A stretch of 34,323 bases of DNA, from contig DGOV01000070.1 in NCBI GenBank assembly GCA_002390205.1, positions 1 to 34,323 of the forward strand, given 5' to 3'. The notes beneath the pieces were generated by a model that ran no database searches, was not told the origin of the DNA, and worked only from the letters and a program-made list of their open reading frames with translations. The first letter of the stretch is position 1. Every line of letters begins with the position of its first letter. Position numbers and translations under genes: made by a program. Shown piece after piece: positions 16,440 through 24,868 of the stretch. The DNA is from Proteobacteria bacterium UBA4457 (GTDB taxonomy: Bacteria > Pseudomonadota > Gammaproteobacteria > Ga0077536).

Positions 16440-17390
16440 TTGAATGAATTTGATCTTGTTAAAAAATTTTTTGAACCGATGTGTCTGGAAAATCCAGATA
16501 TTTTGCAAGGTATCGGTGATGATGGCGCGATTATTCAATGGTTGGGTTCGTCTAGCTTAGTTGTCGCTACTGATACGCTGGTTGCAGGCGTTCACTTCCC
16601 TCCTGACATGGAGCCGAGCGCAATCGGTCATCGCTCTGGTGCCGTTAATATAAGTGACATCGCGGCAATGGGGGCTCTTCCAAAGTATGCCACCCTGGCG
16701 TTGACGATCCCTCGCGTAGATGAGCAATGGCTGTCCCAATTTTCAAATGGATTAAATGAGGTTTTTTCAGAGTTTGGCTGCTCGCTTATTGGCGGTGATA
16801 CGACTAAGGGGCCACTAACTATTACTTTAACGCTGATAGGAGAAGTAGAGGGTTCGTATTTAAGACGAAGTGGCTGCGAGCAGGGCGATATAGTTCTTGT
16901 TTCCGGGACTTTAGGTGATGCGCGTGGAGGGTTAGATTTATTGCAGTCAGTCCATCCAACAGAGCGTGAGCGATACTTAATGGAAAGATTCCAAAAACCC
17001 GATGCTAGAGTGAGGTTAGGAGCGAGTTTAGTTGGATGGGCAAATGCTTGTATTGATGTTTCTGATGGCCTACTTGCCGATCTACAACACCTAGGCGATG
17101 CGAGTGACAAAGCTATAATTTTAGATATAAATAAGTTGCCGATTTCCGAGGCTTTGTTGGAAAGTGTAGGTAATGAGAAAGCTTTGGAATACGCTACAAC
17201 GGGTGGTGATGACTATGAGCTTGTTTTCACTGCATCTCCGAATAAGGTAGATTATATTTTGAGATTGGCTAGTAAATTAAAACATAGAATATCTGTCATA
17301 GGTGAGGTGCACAAGGGGGCTGGGGTAGGATTTAGAAAAGGCCAAGAAAGAGATGATCTGCTCGAGAAACCTGGGTATCAACATTTTTAG
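16440..17390 (+). CDS. thiL: Thiamine-monophosphate kinase
   Basis: ThiL phosphorylates thiamine monophosphate to the active cofactor thiamine diphosphate. The 316-residue protein is AIR-synthase-like. It begins NEFDLVKKFF and shows IGDDGAI, ATDTLVAGVHF, GDIAAMGALPK (as SDIAAMGALPK) and SLIGGDTTKGP. ACIDVSDGLLADLQHL and TGGDDYELVF follow, all family blocks. A TTG start at 16440 is used because the ATG four bases later is out of frame. The gene follows nusB by 18 bases. The pgpA gene, which often follows thiL, is not present. Confidence 0.96.
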   Translation: MNEFDLVKKFFEPMCLENPDILQGIGDDGAIIQWLGSSSLVVATDTLVAGVHFPPDMEPSAIGHRSGAVNISDIAAMGALPKYATLALTIPRVDEQWLSQFSNGLNEVFSEFGCSLIGGDTTKGPLTITLTLIGEVEGSYLRRSGCEQGDIVLVSGTLGDARGGLDLLQSVHPTERERYLMERFQKPDARVRLGASLVGWANACIDVSDGLLADLQHLGDASDKAIILDINKLPISEALLESVGNEKALEYATTGGDDYELVFTASPNKVDYILRLASKLKHRISVIGEVHKGAGVGFRKGQERDDLLEKPGYQHF

Positions 17391-17437
17391 TTGATGACTT
17401 TCTAAGTATCGAAAAATCTTATCTAATAGGAAAAAAA

Positions 17438-18202
17438 ATGAATACTACTTTTAGACGCAAACTGTTAGAACGTAAATTATTATGTGGGACGATGCTCACA
17501 ACAGGATCAGTTGAAGTGGCGGAGATTTTTTCCCACCTTGGATATGATTGGCTGTTCATAGATACGGAGCACTCACCCTTAGACTCGATGACAGTTCGCA
17601 GTTTAATCCAAGCCTCCGGAACCACTCCCTGTTTAGTCAGATTAGCAGATCATAGCGAAGTTAGTATTAAGAATGCACTTGATTCTGGCGCTTCAGGGAT
17701 TATTGCACCTCAAGTTAATAATGCGGATGCGGCAATTGAAATTGTTTCGTTCTGTAAGTATCCACCAGCTGGAAAGCGTGGCGTTGGCCTCAGTCGAGCT
17801 AGCAAGTATGGCTTAGAATTTTCTGATTACGTATCAAATGCGAATGATAACGTCAGTATCGTTTTGCAGGTGGAGCATATTGAAGCGGTTGGGAACGTGC
17901 ATGAGATTCTGGCTGTTGAGGGTGTAGATGCTATTTTTGTAGGACCATATGATCTATCCGCAAGTATGGGTAAGCCAGGTCTACTGGGTGATCCTGAAGT
18001 CATCGAGGCTATCAGAACGGTTGCAGATGCTTGTCTCGAAGCTGAAGTTCCTCTCGGATATTTTGGTATGGACGTTAATGATGTAGCAGCCAGAGCAGAG
18101 CAAGGGTTTAGTCTTTTATGTAGTGGGCTTGACTTGGATTTTTTGACTCAGGGTGGGCGCAAGAATCTTGAGCAGCTTAGAAGTACAAAGGTTAAATTAT
18201 GA
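17438..18202 (+). CDS. HpcH/HpaI-type class II pyruvate aldolase
   Basis: This 254-residue TIM-barrel protein belongs to the aldolases that split 4-hydroxy-2-oxoacids into pyruvate (or a relative) and an aldehyde with a divalent metal. Family features are FIDTEHSPLD with H45, LVRL with R68, the metal ligands E146 (LQVEHIEAV) and D172 (FVGPYDLSASMG), and the preserved end GVDAIFVGP. Members act on hydroxyphenylacetate products, 2-keto-3-deoxy sugar acids and 4-hydroxy-2-oxobutanoate; the substrate cannot be told. It starts 47 bases after thiL with TAGGAA before the ATG. It overlaps the next gene by four bases, suggesting a functional pair. Confidence 0.9.
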   Translation: MNTTFRRKLLERKLLCGTMLTTGSVEVAEIFSHLGYDWLFIDTEHSPLDSMTVRSLIQASGTTPCLVRLADHSEVSIKNALDSGASGIIAPQVNNADAAIEIVSFCKYPPAGKRGVGLSRASKYGLEFSDYVSNANDNVSIVLQVEHIEAVGNVHEILAVEGVDAIFVGPYDLSASMGKPGLLGDPEVIEAIRTVADACLEAEVPLGYFGMDVNDVAARAEQGFSLLCSGLDLDFLTQGGRKNLEQLRSTKVKL

Positions 18203-18855
18203 ATGAAGATTTAAGACAAAAATTGATGACTATTGCGGTGGCAGCGATTGCAGATTCTAATAAAGAGCTTTCAATTTTAGATAAAAACTTACGACCAGTT
18301 CGCCCAGGGTTAAAGCTCGTAGGACCTGCACGCACAGTTAGATGTCATGAAGATTTTCTGACGATCATTCAAGCATTGGACAACTCAGAGGCTGGAGAAG
18401 TTCTTGTTGTTGATTCTTGCGAGAGTACTAGGGCGTTGATTGGAGAATTATTCACCAGTGAGGCTCTTAGAAGAGGTTTGGCCGGTTTAATAATTGATGG
18501 CCCAGTCAGGGATATAGAGTCAATACGAGGTCTCGATATACCTGTCTATGCTCGATCTTTTTGCCCTTGTTCTGGAACGACGATTAAATTAATGGATGAA
18601 CAAATCCCCATCCTATGCGGTGGAGTCGAAGTGAAACCCGGTGATATCCTATTTGGAGATGATGACGGTATTCTTGTGGCTTCGGAAGTCGATCTTTTAA
18701 AAGTAATAGATAATGCATTGGCGATAGAAGAAGCAGAGCGAGAGCTGCTGCGGAAAATTAAACTAGGGACCCCGCTGATTGAAATGCTTAACTTTAAAGA
18801 GCATGTGAAAGCACTCAAATCCGATATTAATAGTAGTCTTCAATTCGATCTTTAG
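18199..18855 (+). CDS. RraA-like / 4-hydroxy-4-methyl-2-oxoglutarate aldolase family protein
   Basis: The protein has 218 residues, longer than the RNase E regulator RraA (about 160), and is closer in size to HMG/CHA-type aldolases. The diagnostic part is GLIIDGPVRDIESIRGLDIPVYAR, with R104 and D105 in the substrate/metal site and GE upstream. A second block is VEVKPGDILFGDDDGILV. This family includes metal-dependent pyruvate aldolases and decarboxylases as well as the RraA regulators. Its four-base overlap (ATGA) with the preceding HpcH/HpaI aldolase indicates joint translation and supports an enzymatic role. RNase regulation cannot be excluded by sequence alone. Confidence 0.85.
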   Translation: MNEDLRQKLMTIAVAAIADSNKELSILDKNLRPVRPGLKLVGPARTVRCHEDFLTIIQALDNSEAGEVLVVDSCESTRALIGELFTSEALRRGLAGLIIDGPVRDIESIRGLDIPVYARSFCPCSGTTIKLMDEQIPILCGGVEVKPGDILFGDDDGILVASEVDLLKVIDNALAIEEAERELLRKIKLGTPLIEMLNFKEHVKALKSDINSSLQFDL

Positions 18856-18883
18856 CATAATTAACAGCAGTTGAGATATATTT

Positions 18884-19357
18884 ATGGGAAAGTCTGATGA
18901 GTTTTTTTTGCATCCTAGATTGGGGGAAGAGAGCTTATTTGTTTGCGAGTTAGAGTTATGCGAATTACGAATTATAAATGACCAAAATTATCCATGGTTT
19001 ATTCTAGTGCCTAGAGTAAATAACATCCGTGAAATTTACGAGTTGTCAGAGTCCTTAAGAGCAGTTTTAGAAAAAGAAATTTTTTACGTCTCAAAAGCTT
19101 TATCTACTCATTTTGGAGCCTTCAAAACTAATATCGCGGCTCTTGGAAACCTTGTCCCGCAGCTACATATTCATATTATAATGAGGTATGAGTCGGATAT
19201 TTCTTGGCCAAATCCAATCTGGGGTCAATTCCCAGCCGAGCCTTATAGTGAGTTGCAGCTAAAAGTAATAGTTGAAACTGTTCGAAAGCTTGTAAGTGAC
19301 GGCCGACTGCCTGAAGATAGTGTGTCTGATTATAGTGAGCAGGGTGAAATAACATGA
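18884..19357 (+). CDS. HIT-family protein
   Basis: This 157-residue protein has the histidine-triad fold signature near its end: VPQLHIHIIMR with Q93, H95 and H97. The usual pattern is His-x-His-x-His, so the first position is Gln here. Such QLHIH forms are seen in the proteobacterial subgroup with a WPGPVWG-like tail, and the protein carries WPNPIWGQ. HIT proteins hydrolyse or transfer nucleotide phosphoramidates or dinucleotides; the substrate is unknown. It starts 28 bases after the RraA-like gene with a weak Shine-Dalgarno and overlaps the formaldehyde dehydrogenase by four bases. Confidence 0.85.
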   Translation: MGKSDEFFLHPRLGEESLFVCELELCELRIINDQNYPWFILVPRVNNIREIYELSESLRAVLEKEIFYVSKALSTHFGAFKTNIAALGNLVPQLHIHIIMRYESDISWPNPIWGQFPAEPYSELQLKVIVETVRKLVSDGRLPEDSVSDYSEQGEIT

Positions 19358-20463
19358 AAACAAGAGCTGCGGTAGCGGTCGAAGCTGGAAAACCATTAGA
19401 GATAATGGAGGTTGATCTTGAAGGGCCTCGCGACGGAGAAGTTTTAGTCGAGATAATGGCCACAGGTATTTGTCATACCGATGAGTTTACTCTCTCAGGC
19501 TCAGATCCCGAAGGTTTGTTTCCTGCGATACTGGGGCATGAAGGGGCTGGAATCGTCCGAGAGCTAGGGCCGAATGTACGTGATTTAGAGATCGGAGATC
19601 ATGTTATACCTCTCTATACACCTGAGTGTAGGGAGTGCGATTATTGTCTGAATCCTAAGACTAATCTTTGCCAAGCCATTCGCGTTACGCAAGGCAAAGG
19701 GTTAATGCCCGATGGCTCAAGCCGTTTTTCTGTCAACGGGAAACCAGTTCTTCATTATATGGGGACTTCTACTTTTTCTAATTTTACAGTGGTGCCGGAA
19801 ATAGCTTTGGCAAAAGTCGATAAGCGCGCGGCCTTCGATAAGATTTGTTATATCGGTTGTGGAGTCACCACAGGAATTGGGGCTGTAATAAATACCGCTA
19901 AGGCTGAACCAGGTTGTCGAGCCGTCGTCTTTGGTCTTGGTGGAATAGGGCTTAACGTGCTTCAAGGGCTTAAAATGATAGGTGCAAGCATGATTGTCGG
20001 TGTTGACATGAATAACGATAAAAAAGAATGGGGAGAGCGATTTGGGATGACTCATTTTGTAAATCCTTCGGAGATTAGTGGGGATTTAGTTAGACACCTT
20101 GTGGAATTGACTGGGGGTGGTGCAGATTATTCATTTGAATGCATTGGGAATACTGATGTCATGAGACAGGCTCTCGAGTGCACACATAAAGGCTGGGGCG
20201 AGAGTATCATTATTGGAGTAGCTGGAGCTGGGAAGGAAATCAGTACTCGGCCTTTTCAGTTAGTGACTGGGCGAAGCTGGCGCGGGACAGCTTTTGGTGG
20301 TGCTCGTGGGAGAACTGATGTTCCAAAGATTGTCGACTGGTATCTAGATGGAAAAATCGATATTGATCCGATGATCACGCATACATTAGGATTGGAAGAT
20401 ATAAATAAAGGATTTGACCTCATGCATTCTGGTGAGAGCATACGCTCAGTGGTGATTTATTGA
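19354..20463 (+). CDS. frmA: S-(hydroxymethyl)glutathione dehydrogenase (class III alcohol dehydrogenase)
   Basis: This enzyme oxidises the spontaneous adduct of formaldehyde and glutathione with NAD+. The 369 residues equal the E. coli FrmA length. Catalytic zinc ligands are C40 (GICHTDE) and H62 (GHEGAG). The four structural zinc cysteines are C92, C95, C98 and C106 in PECRECDYCLNPKTNLC. The cofactor motif is GLGGIGLNVLQG. The start overlaps the HIT gene by four bases. The next gene, S-formylglutathione hydrolase, begins at the stop codon, giving a complete two-step route to formate. Confidence 0.97.
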   Translation: MKTRAAVAVEAGKPLEIMEVDLEGPRDGEVLVEIMATGICHTDEFTLSGSDPEGLFPAILGHEGAGIVRELGPNVRDLEIGDHVIPLYTPECRECDYCLNPKTNLCQAIRVTQGKGLMPDGSSRFSVNGKPVLHYMGTSTFSNFTVVPEIALAKVDKRAAFDKICYIGCGVTTGIGAVINTAKAEPGCRAVVFGLGGIGLNVLQGLKMIGASMIVGVDMNNDKKEWGERFGMTHFVNPSEISGDLVRHLVELTGGGADYSFECIGNTDVMRQALECTHKGWGESIIIGVAGAGKEISTRPFQLVTGRSWRGTAFGGARGRTDVPKIVDWYLDGKIDIDPMITHTLGLEDINKGFDLMHSGESIRSVVIY

Positions 20464-21311
20464 TGGCCAGAATTAATACCGTTTCGAAGACTAAAGCTTT
20501 TGAGGGTATTCAGGGCGTTTATGAGCATGACTCTCAATCTACAGCATGTAAAATGACTTTCTCTGTGTATATGCCACCCGCTGCTGAGTTATCACCTGTT
20601 CCTGTGATTTGGTATCTATCTGGACTTACTTGCACTCATGCGAATGTGATGGATAAGGGTCAATATCGGCGTTTGGCATCAGAGCTTGGACTGGCGATAG
20701 TTTGTCCGGATACAAGCCCCAGAGGAGAAAATATCCCCGATGAATCGGATAACTGGCAGTTTGGAACTGGTGCGGCATTCTACCTTGATGCAACTCAAGC
20801 GCCGTACGCCGACAACTACAACATGTATAGTTATATTGTGACTGAGTTGCCGAACCTAATAGGCGAACACTTTAACGTTGACCTGAAAAGACAAGGAATC
20901 ATGGGCCATTCTATGGGAGGGCATGGTGCGCTTACCATCGCACTCAAGAATGAAGGATTATATAAAAGCTGTTCGGCATTTGCTCCAATAGTATCTCCTT
21001 CCACTTCTGATTGGTCTGCTACTGCATTTGAGAAGTTTTTAGGGAAGGATACACTCGCGTGGAGTCAATACGATGCAGTAGAACTGATTTCGCTAGGGTA
21101 TCGGTTCCCTGAATTTCTGGTCGATCAGGGTGATGCAGATGACTTTCTAGAAGAAGGTCTCAAGCCTTGGTTGTTAGAAGCGGCGTGCGCCGATACAGAA
21201 CTTAAATTAACTCTGCGGATGCAAGAAGGTTACGATCATTCGTACTCGTTTATTTCGACTTTTATGGATGACCATATTCGTTGGCATGGTGAGCGACTTT
21301 TAACTTCGTGA
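20463..21311 (+). CDS. fghA: S-formylglutathione hydrolase
   Basis: This serine hydrolase releases formate and glutathione from S-formylglutathione, the product of the preceding dehydrogenase. The nucleophile lies in GHSMGG (S150). The end of the protein shows the family's DQGDADDF acid region and the DHSYSFISTFMDDHIRWH histidine region. The 282 residues are normal. The ATG at 20463 overlaps the frmA stop by one base (TGATG); a TTG one codon earlier is also open. The protein lacks a signal peptide and acts in the cytosol. Confidence 0.96.
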   Translation: MARINTVSKTKAFEGIQGVYEHDSQSTACKMTFSVYMPPAAELSPVPVIWYLSGLTCTHANVMDKGQYRRLASELGLAIVCPDTSPRGENIPDESDNWQFGTGAAFYLDATQAPYADNYNMYSYIVTELPNLIGEHFNVDLKRQGIMGHSMGGHGALTIALKNEGLYKSCSAFAPIVSPSTSDWSATAFEKFLGKDTLAWSQYDAVELISLGYRFPEFLVDQGDADDFLEEGLKPWLLEAACADTELKLTLRMQEGYDHSYSFISTFMDDHIRWHGERLLTS

Positions 21312-21351
21312 TAACCACGGTTATTCGGAATGTAAATCTAAGGATAGGAAT

Positions 21352-22095
21352 TTGTCTTTTTTAAAAACTGCGCTTTTTTATATGATTGGCTCTGCAATCG
21401 GTGGTCCGATAGGGGGCCTTCTAGCAGCCATCGTGGGTTCCCAAATTTCTGCGAGGGCATCGGGATCAGGGAGACAATCTTTCAATTCGAACGAGCAGCA
21501 ACAGGCTGCATTTTTTGCAACCTTGTTTGCCTGTTTAGCCAAGCTTGCTAAGTCGGACGGTCATATAAGCCAAGAAGAAATCGACAAGATTGATGTATAT
21601 ATGACTGAGAGATTTAAGTTTGGGCCAGAGCAGCGAGACTTTGCGAGAAAAGCTTTCAATCATGCTAAGAACGACACGGTCAGTTATGAGGACTATGCAA
21701 CACAACTCGCTTCTTTGCTGAAAACTAATAAAAATTCATTGGTAATGTTTTACGAGTTACTTTTTGAGTTAGCTATGGCTGATGGAGTTTTAGATAAGCA
21801 GGAGGCAGTGCTCCTAAAGAAAACAACTTCTATTTTCGGCATCGACCCTGATTTATTCGATAGGCTCAAACAGCAATTTTCTGAGAGCACTTTCGACCCA
21901 TATGTTGTCTTAGGGGTCGAGAAAGCGTCACCATTTGCCGAAATCAAAAAAGCCTACCAACGTAAAAGAAAAGAGTTTCATCCCGACACTCTAATTTCTA
22001 AAGGACTTCCTGAGGAGCTACTAGCAAAAGCCCAAGAGAATTTCATCAGGGTGCAAGAAGCCTATAAAATATTAGAAAAAAAGGAGAAGGGGTGA
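21352..22095 (+). CDS. djlA: DjlA-like co-chaperone (membrane segment, TerB-like domain, J-domain)
   Basis: The 247-residue protein has an N-terminal glycine-rich membrane segment (about 6-32). A TerB-like helical domain follows (about 50-175, with FATLFACLAKLAKSDGHIS and ELAMADGVLD). The C-terminal J-domain starts DPYVVLGVEK and carries HPD at 210-212 (EFHPDTL). This is the order of DjlA, a membrane DnaJ relative that stimulates DnaK. It uses a TTG start preceded by AGGATAGGA. The gene lies 40 bases after the hydrolase and shares its last base with the methyltransferase start. A link to formaldehyde metabolism is not evident; co-location may be only compactness. Confidence 0.85.
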   Translation: MSFLKTALFYMIGSAIGGPIGGLLAAIVGSQISARASGSGRQSFNSNEQQQAAFFATLFACLAKLAKSDGHISQEEIDKIDVYMTERFKFGPEQRDFARKAFNHAKNDTVSYEDYATQLASLLKTNKNSLVMFYELLFELAMADGVLDKQEAVLLKKTTSIFGIDPDLFDRLKQQFSESTFDPYVVLGVEKASPFAEIKKAYQRKRKEFHPDTLISKGLPEELLAKAQENFIRVQEAYKILEKKEKG

Positions 22096-22928
22096 TGTCA
22101 AAAGAAAATGATATTGAGGATCATTATTCCCACTCCTCACTTTTGGCTTCAATAAAAAAAGGGCTGGAAATACAAGGGAAAAGTACTATCAATATCACGT
22201 TAGATGATATTGCACCTATTGATGAGTTCCATATTGGTGGTAGACAAGCAAGTATAGATTTTTTTGAACAATTGAACTTTGATAGCTCTATGAATGTTTT
22301 AGATTTAGGCTGTGGGCTCGGTGGTCCGGCGCGTTTCGTCGCTCAACAGTTCGGCTGTTCGGTGACAGGAATAGATTTGACCACAGATTATATAGATGCG
22401 GGCAACCAGCTTTCTGAATGGACTGGTTTAGCATCTAAGGTAAAACTAACTCAGGGAAGTGTACTGGATCTGCCATTCCAAGCAGGGTCTTTTGATGCAA
22501 TATACATGATGCACGTTGGAATGAATATCCGTGAAAAAGAGCGACTTGCGAAAGAGACTTTTCGTGTTTTGAAGCCTCGTGGTGTGTTTGGAATTTATGA
22601 TGTCATGCGAATAGGAAAAGGCGATATGTTGTACCCAGTTCCTTGGGCAACTACTGAGAAAACAAGTGCATTAGAAAAACCAGAGGAGTACCAGACATAT
22701 CTTAGCGCTGCAGGTTTTAGCTCTCTTTCTCTCCGTGAAAGAGGTAGATTCGCCCAAGATTTTTTCGAACAAATGGCTCGGAAAATGGATAATGTCGAGG
22801 GGCCTCCGCCACTAGGCTTACATTTACTTATGGGAAGTAATGCTAAAGAGAAAGCTTCGAACGTCCTGTCAATGATAACAGAAGGCTTGTTAGCGCCGGT
22901 TGAGTTGATTGCGTTAAAAGCCAGTTAG
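22095..22928 (+). CDS. Class I SAM-dependent methyltransferase
   Basis: A Rossmann-type methyltransferase of 277 residues. Motif I is LDLGCGLGGPARF, followed by the acidic end of strand 2 at VTGIDLTTDYIDAG. The motif II/III area is GSVLDLPFQAGSFDAIYMMHV, and RVLKPRGVFGIYDV closes the fold. It resembles the group containing glycine/sarcosine methyltransferases and UbiE-like enzymes, but the substrate is not determinable. The start overlaps the preceding stop (TGATG), with AAGGAGAAGGGG upstream. The gene ends in a four-base convergent overlap with the minus-strand secreted protein. Confidence 0.85.
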   Translation: MSKENDIEDHYSHSSLLASIKKGLEIQGKSTINITLDDIAPIDEFHIGGRQASIDFFEQLNFDSSMNVLDLGCGLGGPARFVAQQFGCSVTGIDLTTDYIDAGNQLSEWTGLASKVKLTQGSVLDLPFQAGSFDAIYMMHVGMNIREKERLAKETFRVLKPRGVFGIYDVMRIGKGDMLYPVPWATTEKTSALEKPEEYQTYLSAAGFSSLSLRERGRFAQDFFEQMARKMDNVEGPPPLGLHLLMGSNAKEKASNVLSMITEGLLAPVELIALKAS

Positions 22929-23401
22929 TGTTCTCGTTGGTTTTCCTTAACACCTATAGATAATGGTGTGCTCGTAGCAGCAATATAGGCAATCCTTAGT
23001 TTTTCCTGAATCTTGACCAGAGTATAGAAAGCCGTGAAGTTCTGGACGACTTCTTTTTTTGCGTTTAGTCTAGTCCAATGAACGTTAACAAATGCCTTTG
23101 AGGAAGAGGAGAATAAAAGATCTACGCTTCGCATGACTGATTGATCCCAGCCAGCATCTTTTAATTTAGTGAAATCTACTAGCGGAACTGACTCGTCAGT
23201 AACGAGACTTACTTTATCGCTGAGGTGCCGAGCATGAGGGACTAAAAATAATTTTTCGTATTCGACAACATTTTCGTTATTAAATTTTTCCAGTAGATGC
23301 TGAAAAAATCCAACCACCTGAGTTTTTTCTATCTGACTATTACCTGCAATTACGGTAGTAGAAAATAGAATACTCGTCAGCATCACTAACATTGGACGCA
23401 T
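22925..23401 (-). CDS. Small secreted protein, probable NTF2-like fold
   Basis: This 158-residue protein has an N-terminal signal peptide, a short hydrophobic stretch (LVMLTSILFSTTVIA) with a cleavage site after ...VIA-G. The mature part has a FFQHLLEKFNNENVVEYEKLF helix, and strands such as KAFVNVHWTRLNAKKEV and FTAFYTLVK. Helix then paired strands of this size resemble SnoaL/NTF2-type folds, but this is fold-level inference. No function is known. AGGAG with good spacing supports the ATG at 23401. It is convergent with the methyltransferase and divergent from the decarboxylase-like gene. Confidence 0.7.
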   Translation of the reverse strand: MRPMLVMLTSILFSTTVIAGNSQIEKTQVVGFFQHLLEKFNNENVVEYEKLFLVPHARHLSDKVSLVTDESVPLVDFTKLKDAGWDQSVMRSVDLLFSSSSKAFVNVHWTRLNAKKEVVQNFTAFYTLVKIQEKLRIAYIAATSTPLSIGVKENQREH

Positions 23402-23465
23402 TAGATATCTCCTAGTTCCTTTTCAGGCATCTATAAATTAAAATTAAGTACTATATACTTATGTT

Positions 23466-23487
23466 ATCGTTTTTACGACCAAACGAT
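23466..23487. promoter_or_regulatory. Operator-like palindrome between divergent genes
   Basis: ATCGTTT (23466-23472) and AAACGAT (23481-23487) are perfect seven-base arms separated by eight bases. They lie in the 159-base space between the secreted protein gene and the acetoacetate decarboxylase-like gene. A smaller CGATTTATCG palindrome overlaps the right arm. Arm length and spacing resemble repressor operators. No regulator gene is adjacent. Confidence 0.45.
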
Positions 23488-23560
23488 TTATCGACTGTCA
23501 GTCTTGTGTTCTTTTGAGAATAGAGAGTTACATAAGTGATTTAAAGCAAGGGGAAATGAA

Positions 23561-24319
23561 ATGGCTAGGAAAGGGCAATTGTCTATCGAGAAATACCAAG
23601 CGACTATGCCGGTTACTAATGAGATCGCTCAGAAGCCGCCATATTACTATCGAAATATGCGCATGATGTTTGTGACGTATCGAACGGATGAAGAGGCTGC
23701 ATTGGCATGGTTACCGGAGGCGCTTGAACTTGATGAAGCAGCGTTAGTCACAATTATCATTGCTCATTATGGATTTTCTACTTTTGGCCCCTATAACGAA
23801 GCGATGATGGCCATACGGGCCCGTTTAGATGGCGAAATAGTGACTTACTACCCGGCGCTTTTTACAGACAACGAGGCACCTTTAGTTGCAGGCAGAGAAA
23901 TATGGGGTTGGCCAAAAAAATTAGCAAAGGTTTCAATTAGCGATCAAAGTGAAGTCATGATGGGTACAGTAGAGCGACCCATTAATAATCGATTGCTTAC
24001 AGCAACCATGCGCAATGTGACCCCCGTCGCACCTGAAGACTTTCCTTTGACAACTAATGTTTCTCTGAAAGTCATCCCTTGTGCTACGGATTCCAAAAAG
24101 CCTGCTTTAGCACAGTTGATTGGCAGTAATTTAGATCTAGTGCCTCATGTTGGTAGTAACGGCGTAGCAGATCTTTGGACAGGTCCGGGCTCAGTATGCT
24201 TTGATGCTCCCTCGGAGATAGATCCATGGTATAAGCTTCCTGTAAAAGAAATTGTAGGATGCTATTCAGGAACTTTTGATGCAGTGTTAGGTCATGGTCG
24301 GATACTGAAAGAATTGTAG
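23561..24319 (+). CDS. Acetoacetate decarboxylase family protein
   Basis: This 252-residue protein aligns with the ADC fold. AGREIWGWPKKLAKV has the lysine pair K119-K120, corresponding to the Schiff-base lysine and its neighbour in Clostridium ADC. GPYNEAMM carries the glutamate E80, matching the family's active-site acid. It might decarboxylate a beta-keto acid such as acetoacetate, but many ADC-like proteins do other Schiff-base chemistry. An AAGGGGAAA ribosome-binding site precedes the ATG. No ketone pathway gene sits beside it, so its substrate is unknown. Confidence 0.85.
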   Translation: MARKGQLSIEKYQATMPVTNEIAQKPPYYYRNMRMMFVTYRTDEEAALAWLPEALELDEAALVTIIIAHYGFSTFGPYNEAMMAIRARLDGEIVTYYPALFTDNEAPLVAGREIWGWPKKLAKVSISDQSEVMMGTVERPINNRLLTATMRNVTPVAPEDFPLTTNVSLKVIPCATDSKKPALAQLIGSNLDLVPHVGSNGVADLWTGPGSVCFDAPSEIDPWYKLPVKEIVGCYSGTFDAVLGHGRILKEL

Positions 24320-24372
24320 GAGTCATGTTGGCTTTTGAAGCTATTTATTGATAATTCGCTGCACGGTCCTTT

Positions 24373-24810
24373 TTAACATTTTTGCCCAAAGTCTCGGGCT
24401 GCTAATCTGTGTTTAGTGGATAACAATATATTTCGTTTTTTGGGAATAATTTGTACTACTAGTCGATCTTTTTTTCGATCAAAGATAGTGCTTGCGAGTT
24501 CAAGCAGATGCATTGACCAGCCGTATTTCTTTTTACATGCAGCCACAACCTGCGAGAGTAGTCGGTGCTCCTCTGAGAGGAATGCGCTAGCTTCAATCCA
24601 CTCGCCGAGCGGCTTGCCTTTGAAATTGCAAGGGCAGAGTCGTACAGCGCTATTATTTCTGATTCGTTTTACCTTACCACTTAACCTATTAGTGAAAGCG
24701 TAAAAAGTGTTTGAGTCGCTCGCCAATGAAATCCACCAGAGTGGAGTTTCCACCTTACTAAGGTCTCGCTTAACAGTTTCTAAATTAATATATTTATCGT
24801 GTTCTAACAT
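24373..24810 (-). CDS. PNPOx-like split-barrel protein (probable F420/FMN-binding, Rv2061-like)
   Basis: The protein has 145 residues in the style of small flavin- or F420-binding split barrels. It begins YINLETVKRD, then ETPLWWISLAS, GKVKRIRNNSAVRLCPCNFKGKPLGEWIEASA, and ends VVQIIPKKRN. The KVKRIR-N-x-x-V-R-L-x-P-C pattern is that of Rv2061-type deazaflavin-dependent enzymes. Most Gammaproteobacteria lack F420, so FMN or another cofactor may bind; this is inference. It is divergent from the MDR oxidoreductase with only 58 bases between, and convergent with the ADC-like gene. The longest frame on the opposite strand here is a shadow. Confidence 0.75.
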   Translation of the reverse strand: MLEHDKYINLETVKRDLSKVETPLWWISLASDSNTFYAFTNRLSGKVKRIRNNSAVRLCPCNFKGKPLGEWIEASAFLSEEHRLLSQVVAACKKKYGWSMHLLELASTIFDRKKDRLVVQIIPKKRNILLSTKHRLAARDFGQKC

Positions 24811-24868
24811 ATGTTCATCTCAGTTAAGATAGCCTTACAAACATACAGAGATTTTTAGGAATTAACTA

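Noticed and set aside
24416..24703. Plus-strand 95-codon frame inside the PNPOx-like gene
   Set aside because: The minus-strand gene has family motifs; the plus frame has none and is a shadow.
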